9,857 bases of DNA from NCBI GenBank assembly GCA_046094825.1, contig JBJTIF010000129.1, forward strand, positions 1 to 9,857, given 5' to 3'. Under the pieces are notes generated by a model. It was not told where the DNA came from, did not search any database, and was given only the letters and a program-made list of their open reading frames with translations. Origin of the DNA: JBJTIF01 sp046094825 (GTDB lineage: Bacteria > Actinomycetota > UBA4738 > HRBIN12). Shown here piece after piece: positions 7,463-9,857 of the stretch. Position numbers and translations under genes: made by a program. Numbering within the stretch: position 1 is the first letter of the stretch; each line of letters starts with the position of its first letter.

Positions 7463-7494
7463 CCGACGGTGGACCCGAGGGTCGCACCGGTCGG
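7463..7494 (+). promoter_or_regulatory. Long bulged hairpin in the tadZ leader
   Basis: The left arm CCGAC-GGTG-GACC (7463-7475) pairs completely with GGTC, CACC and GTCGG (7480-7483, 7485-7488, 7490-7494). This gives 13 Watson-Crick pairs with a CGAG tetraloop (7476-7479) and two single bulged G at 7484 and 7489. With the predicted start near 7459 it would form the very 5' end of the mRNA. It is followed by a pyrimidine-rich stretch but no true U-tract, so I read it as a stabilising or regulatory leader structure, or a DNA inverted repeat, rather than a terminator. Confidence 0.45.
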
Positions 7495-7544
7495 GTTCCC
7501 CGTCTTCCCTCTGGTCGTGCCCGCGATGCGTTCCGGGAGGTTCG

Positions 7545-8630
7545 GTGGACGGTGTGGCGACGGTGGTGCTCGGTCTCGAGGAGACCGAGGTGGCGGAGGA
7601 GGTCATGCACTTCCTCGACCGCAGCGGCGGTGCGCGCGTCGTCGCGACCGCGGGTGACCGCCGGCAGCTCGACGAGGCGGTCCGCCAGCTCGAGCCGGAC
7701 GCGGTCGTCGCGTCGCCCGCGGTCGTCGCGGGCCTCGGGGTCGGTACGAGCGTCCTCCTCGCGATCGATACGGCCGAGTCCGTGCGCGGTCTCCGCGCGG
7801 CGATCGCCGCCGGCGCGCGGGGGTTCTTCGTCTGGCCCGCGGATCGCGACGCCCTCGCGGGGGCGACCGCGCGGCTCGCGACGGATGCCGACCGCGAACC
7901 ATCGCGGGGCGGCGCGGTGTGGACGGTGTTCGGGCCGCGGGGCGGCACGGGCGCGACGTCGGTCGCCTGCAACCTCGCCGCGGCGCTCGCCGTCGGGGGA
8001 GAGCGATCCGTCGTCCTCGCCGACCTCGACCTCGCCTTCGGCGACTGCACGTCCGCGCTCGGCATCGACGACCCGACGGCGCGGACGCTCGCCGATCTCG
8101 TGCCGGTCCTCGCCGAGCTCCGTCCGCGGCACGTCGAGGGCGTGCTCCGCCCGCACCCCGCGGGCTTCCGCGTCCTGCTCGCGCCGACGGCCTCCGCCCG
8201 CGCCGATGCGTCGGACGCCGTGGCGCTCGACGGACTCGGGACCACCGCCGTCCTCGAGTCGCTCCGATCGATCGCCGACCGCGTCGTCGTGCACGTGCCC
8301 CGCGGGTTCGACGCGCCGACGCGGGCGGCGCTCGCGGGCGCGGCCCGCGTCGGCGTCGTGCTCCACCCGGACGTCCTGTCGCTCCGTGCGGCTCGGCACA
8401 CGTTCGAGGCGACGGGCATCGCGCCGCGGAGCGTCGCCGTCGTCACCGCGACGCGCCGCGGCGAGGTCGGCCTCGCCGACGTCGAGCGTGTGCTCGGGTG
8501 CCCCGCCATCGTGATCCCCGCGGACCCGGCGGCCCCCGCCGCCCAGGACCGCGGCGAGCTCGTGGCGCTCCGCGGTCGGACGGGTCGGGCGTTCCGCGAC
8601 CTCATCGCCGCGTTGGAGGCCCGGGCGTGA
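7545..8630 (+). CDS. tadZ: TadZ/CpaE-like pilus assembly protein (MinD-like, degenerate ATPase)
   Basis: 361 residues. In the family, TadZ/CpaE localises at the pole and recruits the Tad (Flp, type IVc) pilus machine. Residues ~5-110 form an atypical receiver-like domain; where the phospho-acceptor aspartate is expected the sequence reads PDAVVASP, so it is probably not phosphorylated. Residues ~125-355 are a SIMIBI/MinD-like domain. Its P-loop is GPRGGTGATS (130-139), with Ala instead of the lysine of KGGxGK(S/T) and Arg for the first lysine. VVLADLDLAFGD (156-167) matches the switch segment of CpaE proteins. The Walker B position reads VVVHVPRGFD, with His250 where Asp is usual. GTG start at 7545 with GGGAGG 4 bases upstream; GTG at 7554 is an alternative. 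The stop overlaps tadA by 4 bases (GTGA), indicating one operon. It is divergent from the IclR-like gene. The family call is firm; loss of ATPase activity is inferred. Confidence 0.88.
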   Translation: MDGVATVVLGLEETEVAEEVMHFLDRSGGARVVATAGDRRQLDEAVRQLEPDAVVASPAVVAGLGVGTSVLLAIDTAESVRGLRAAIAAGARGFFVWPADRDALAGATARLATDADREPSRGGAVWTVFGPRGGTGATSVACNLAAALAVGGERSVVLADLDLAFGDCTSALGIDDPTARTLADLVPVLAELRPRHVEGVLRPHPAGFRVLLAPTASARADASDAVALDGLGTTAVLESLRSIADRVVVHVPRGFDAPTRAALAGAARVGVVLHPDVLSLRAARHTFEATGIAPRSVAVVTATRRGEVGLADVERVLGCPAIVIPADPAAPAAQDRGELVALRGRTGRAFRDLIAALEARA

Positions 8631-9857
8631 GCGACGCGATCGTCGATGTCCGCCGCGGGCTCCACGAGCGCCTGCTCGAACGGCTCGACGCGCGCGGCCT
8701 CGAGCGCGTCTCGCGCGCGGAGCGGCGGGTCCTCGTCCGCGAGGAGGCGCTCGCGATCCTGCGGGAGGACGGACACCTCCTCCCGCAGGGCGTGCTCACG
8801 AGGGTCGTGAACGAGGTGTCCGATGCGGTCGTCGGGTTCGGTCCCATCGAGTTCCTGCTCCGGGACCCCGAGGTCACCGAGGTGATGGTGAACGGACCCG
8901 ATGACGTCTACGTGGAGCGGAAGGGGCGGGTCGAGAGGGTGGTGGACCGGCTATTCGAGGGGGAGGAGACGGTCTTCCACGTGATCGAGCGGATCGTGGC
9001 GCCGCTCGGCCTTCGGGTCGACGCATCGTCACCCTGGGTGGACGCGCGACTACCGAACGGCAGTCGGGTGCACGCGATCATCCCGCCCCTTTCGCTCCGC
9101 GGTCCTTCGCTGAACGTCCGGAAGTTCTCCGCGGTGCCGCTCGCGCCCGGGGACCTCGTCCGGGGCGGCAGCGTCGGACCGCGTGCGCTGCGGTTCCTCG
9201 AAGCGTGCGTCCGAGGCCGCGCGAACGTCGTCGTCTCGGGCGGCACGTCGTCGGGGAAGACGACCCTCCTCGGGGTCCTCTCGGGATTCATCCCGGATGA
9301 GGAACGCCTCATCACGATCGAGGACGCGGCCGAACTCCGGCTCGCGAAGCCGCACGTCGTCGCCCTCGAGGCGCGGCCGGCGAACGTCGAGGGACGTGGT
9401 GCGGTGACGGTCCGCGACCTCCTGCGCAACGCGTTGCGGATGCGGCCCGACCGGATCATCGTCGGCGAGGTCCGCGGGGGCGAGGCGCTCGACATGCTCC
9501 AGGCGATGAACACCGGTCACGACGGCTCGCTCTCCACCGCGCACGCGAACTCCGCGCACCACGTCCTGTGGCGCCTCGAGACGATGGCGCTCATGTCGGA
9601 CGTCGCGCTCCCGGCACGCTACGTCCGCGACCAGGTGCTCTCCGCGGTCGACGTCGTCGTGCACCTGAGCCGCCTGCCGTCCGGGCGGCGCGTCGTGTTC
9701 CAGATCGCGACCGTCGACCGCGACCCCGAGGGCGGGGCGATCGTGCACGAGCTCTTCGCGTTCCGGCCGCGGCTGGGTGACGACGGGACCTTCGTCTGTT
9801 CGGGCGAGATCCCCGACCTCGCGGCCGCGCTCGTCGCGCGGGGCGCGGCCCTCGACC
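8627..9857 (+). CDS. tadA: TadA/CpaF secretion ATPase of the Tad pilus (3'-truncated by window edge)
   Basis: 410 codons are visible from GTG at 8627 to the window end with no stop. This is the VirB11/PulE-type hexameric ATPase that powers assembly of Flp pilins at the inner membrane. The N-terminal domain has VGFGPIEFLLRDPEVTEVMVNG (72-90 region), typical of CpaF, and a LRVDASSPWVDARLPNGSR segment. The catalytic half has Walker A GGTSSGKTT (205-213, Lys211), the Asp box ITIEDAAELRL (229-239), Walker B with RIIVGEVRGGEA (276-287), and the His box GSLSTAHANS (300-309). All catalytic motifs are intact, in contrast to TadZ. Family members are usually 420-480 residues, so only the extreme C-terminus should be missing. 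The start overlaps the tadZ stop by 4 bases (translational coupling likely). tadB and tadC normally follow and would be expected to the right. Confidence 0.95.
   Translation, partial: MSDAIVDVRRGLHERLLERLDARGLERVSRAERRVLVREEALAILREDGHLLPQGVLTRVVNEVSDAVVGFGPIEFLLRDPEVTEVMVNGPDDVYVERKGRVERVVDRLFEGEETVFHVIERIVAPLGLRVDASSPWVDARLPNGSRVHAIIPPLSLRGPSLNVRKFSAVPLAPGDLVRGGSVGPRALRFLEACVRGRANVVVSGGTSSGKTTLLGVLSGFIPDEERLITIEDAAELRLAKPHVVALEARPANVEGRGAVTVRDLLRNALRMRPDRIIVGEVRGGEALDMLQAMNTGHDGSLSTAHANSAHHVLWRLETMALMSDVALPARYVRDQVLSAVDVVVHLSRLPSGRRVVFQIATVDRDPEGGAIVHELFAFRPRLGDDGTFVCSGEIPDLAAALVARGAALD
9242..9268 (+). other. Walker A coding segment of tadA
   Basis: These 27 bases encode GGTSSGKTT, the nucleotide-binding P-loop, with the invariant Lys at residue 211 and Thr at 212. 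It is marked separately because it shows the TadA motor is intact, while its operon partner TadZ has lost the equivalent residues. Confidence 0.85.

Noticed and set aside
7463..7494. Intrinsic terminator upstream of tadZ
   Set aside because: The hairpin is strong but is not followed by a run of T, and it lies inside the presumed leader of the operon.
7284..8399. N-terminal extension of the IclR-like gene up to 8399 on the reverse strand
   Set aside because: The extension lies opposite tadZ, is low-complexity Arg/Glu/Asp-rich, and a GTG with a good GGAGGAG site at 7283 gives a sensible winged-helix start.
8602..9748. Reverse-strand frames opposite tadA
   Set aside because: Shadows of the well-supported tadA coding sequence; products are Arg/Ser/Pro- or Arg/Asp-rich without motifs.
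1..9857. CRISPR array, tRNA, rRNA, transposase, integrase or phage genes
   Set aside because: Looked for and not seen; the only repeats are diverged protein-domain repeats and short intergenic motifs.

Overview
The window is very GC-rich DNA (by eye roughly 70% G+C) with GC-biased third codon positions, some GTG starts and at least one gene that looks leaderless. This fits a high-GC bacterium of the Actinomycetota or Chloroflexota type. The run of G followed by a run of C inside lysA looks like a draft or metagenome assembly scar, so the contig may come from a MAG. The phylum cannot be fixed from the sequence alone.

Layout, left to right. (1) 1-5382, + strand: the 3' part of one very large gene for a secreted, cell-surface-like protein. 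It shows the tail of a SdrD/Cna-B-like domain, eight DUF11-type Ig-like repeats each carrying one cysteine pair, two further Ig-like segments, and a C-terminal domain resembling 'post-COAP-1'. Its N-terminus is outside the window. (2) 5440-6704, + strand: lysA, diaminopimelate decarboxylase, the last step of lysine synthesis. Its reading frame is broken at an unnatural G14...C13 stretch (6160-6209). (3) 6729-7283, - strand: a compact IclR-like winged-helix regulator, convergent with lysA. (4) 7284-7544: a divergent intergenic region unusually rich in candidate control elements: TCCGAC repeats at exact 10-bp spacing, a perfect 8-bp-arm palindrome, candidate -10 boxes in both directions, and a 13-bp bulged hairpin at the predicted 5' end of the rightward transcript. 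(5) 7545-8630 and 8627-9857, + strand: tadZ/cpaE and tadA/cpaF, overlapping by 4 bp. They start a Tad/Flp type IVc pilus operon that runs off the right edge.

How they fit together: lysA is housekeeping. The large repeat protein and the Tad pilus are both surface or adhesion systems, but they are separate transcription units and nothing directly links them. The IclR-like gene faces away from the pilus operon across the structured intergenic region, so it is a reasonable candidate to regulate itself and the tad genes. TadZ keeps the MinD/ParA-like fold signatures but lacks the Walker A lysine and the Walker B aspartate, so it is probably a polar scaffold rather than an active ATPase. TadA has intact catalytic motifs and would power pilus assembly.

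I see no tRNA, rRNA, CRISPR array, insertion sequence or phage gene. No clearly new defence or catalytic system is present. The best leads are the tadZ upstream region, the regular cysteine pairs in the DUF11 array, the doubly degenerate TadZ, and the lysA scar.
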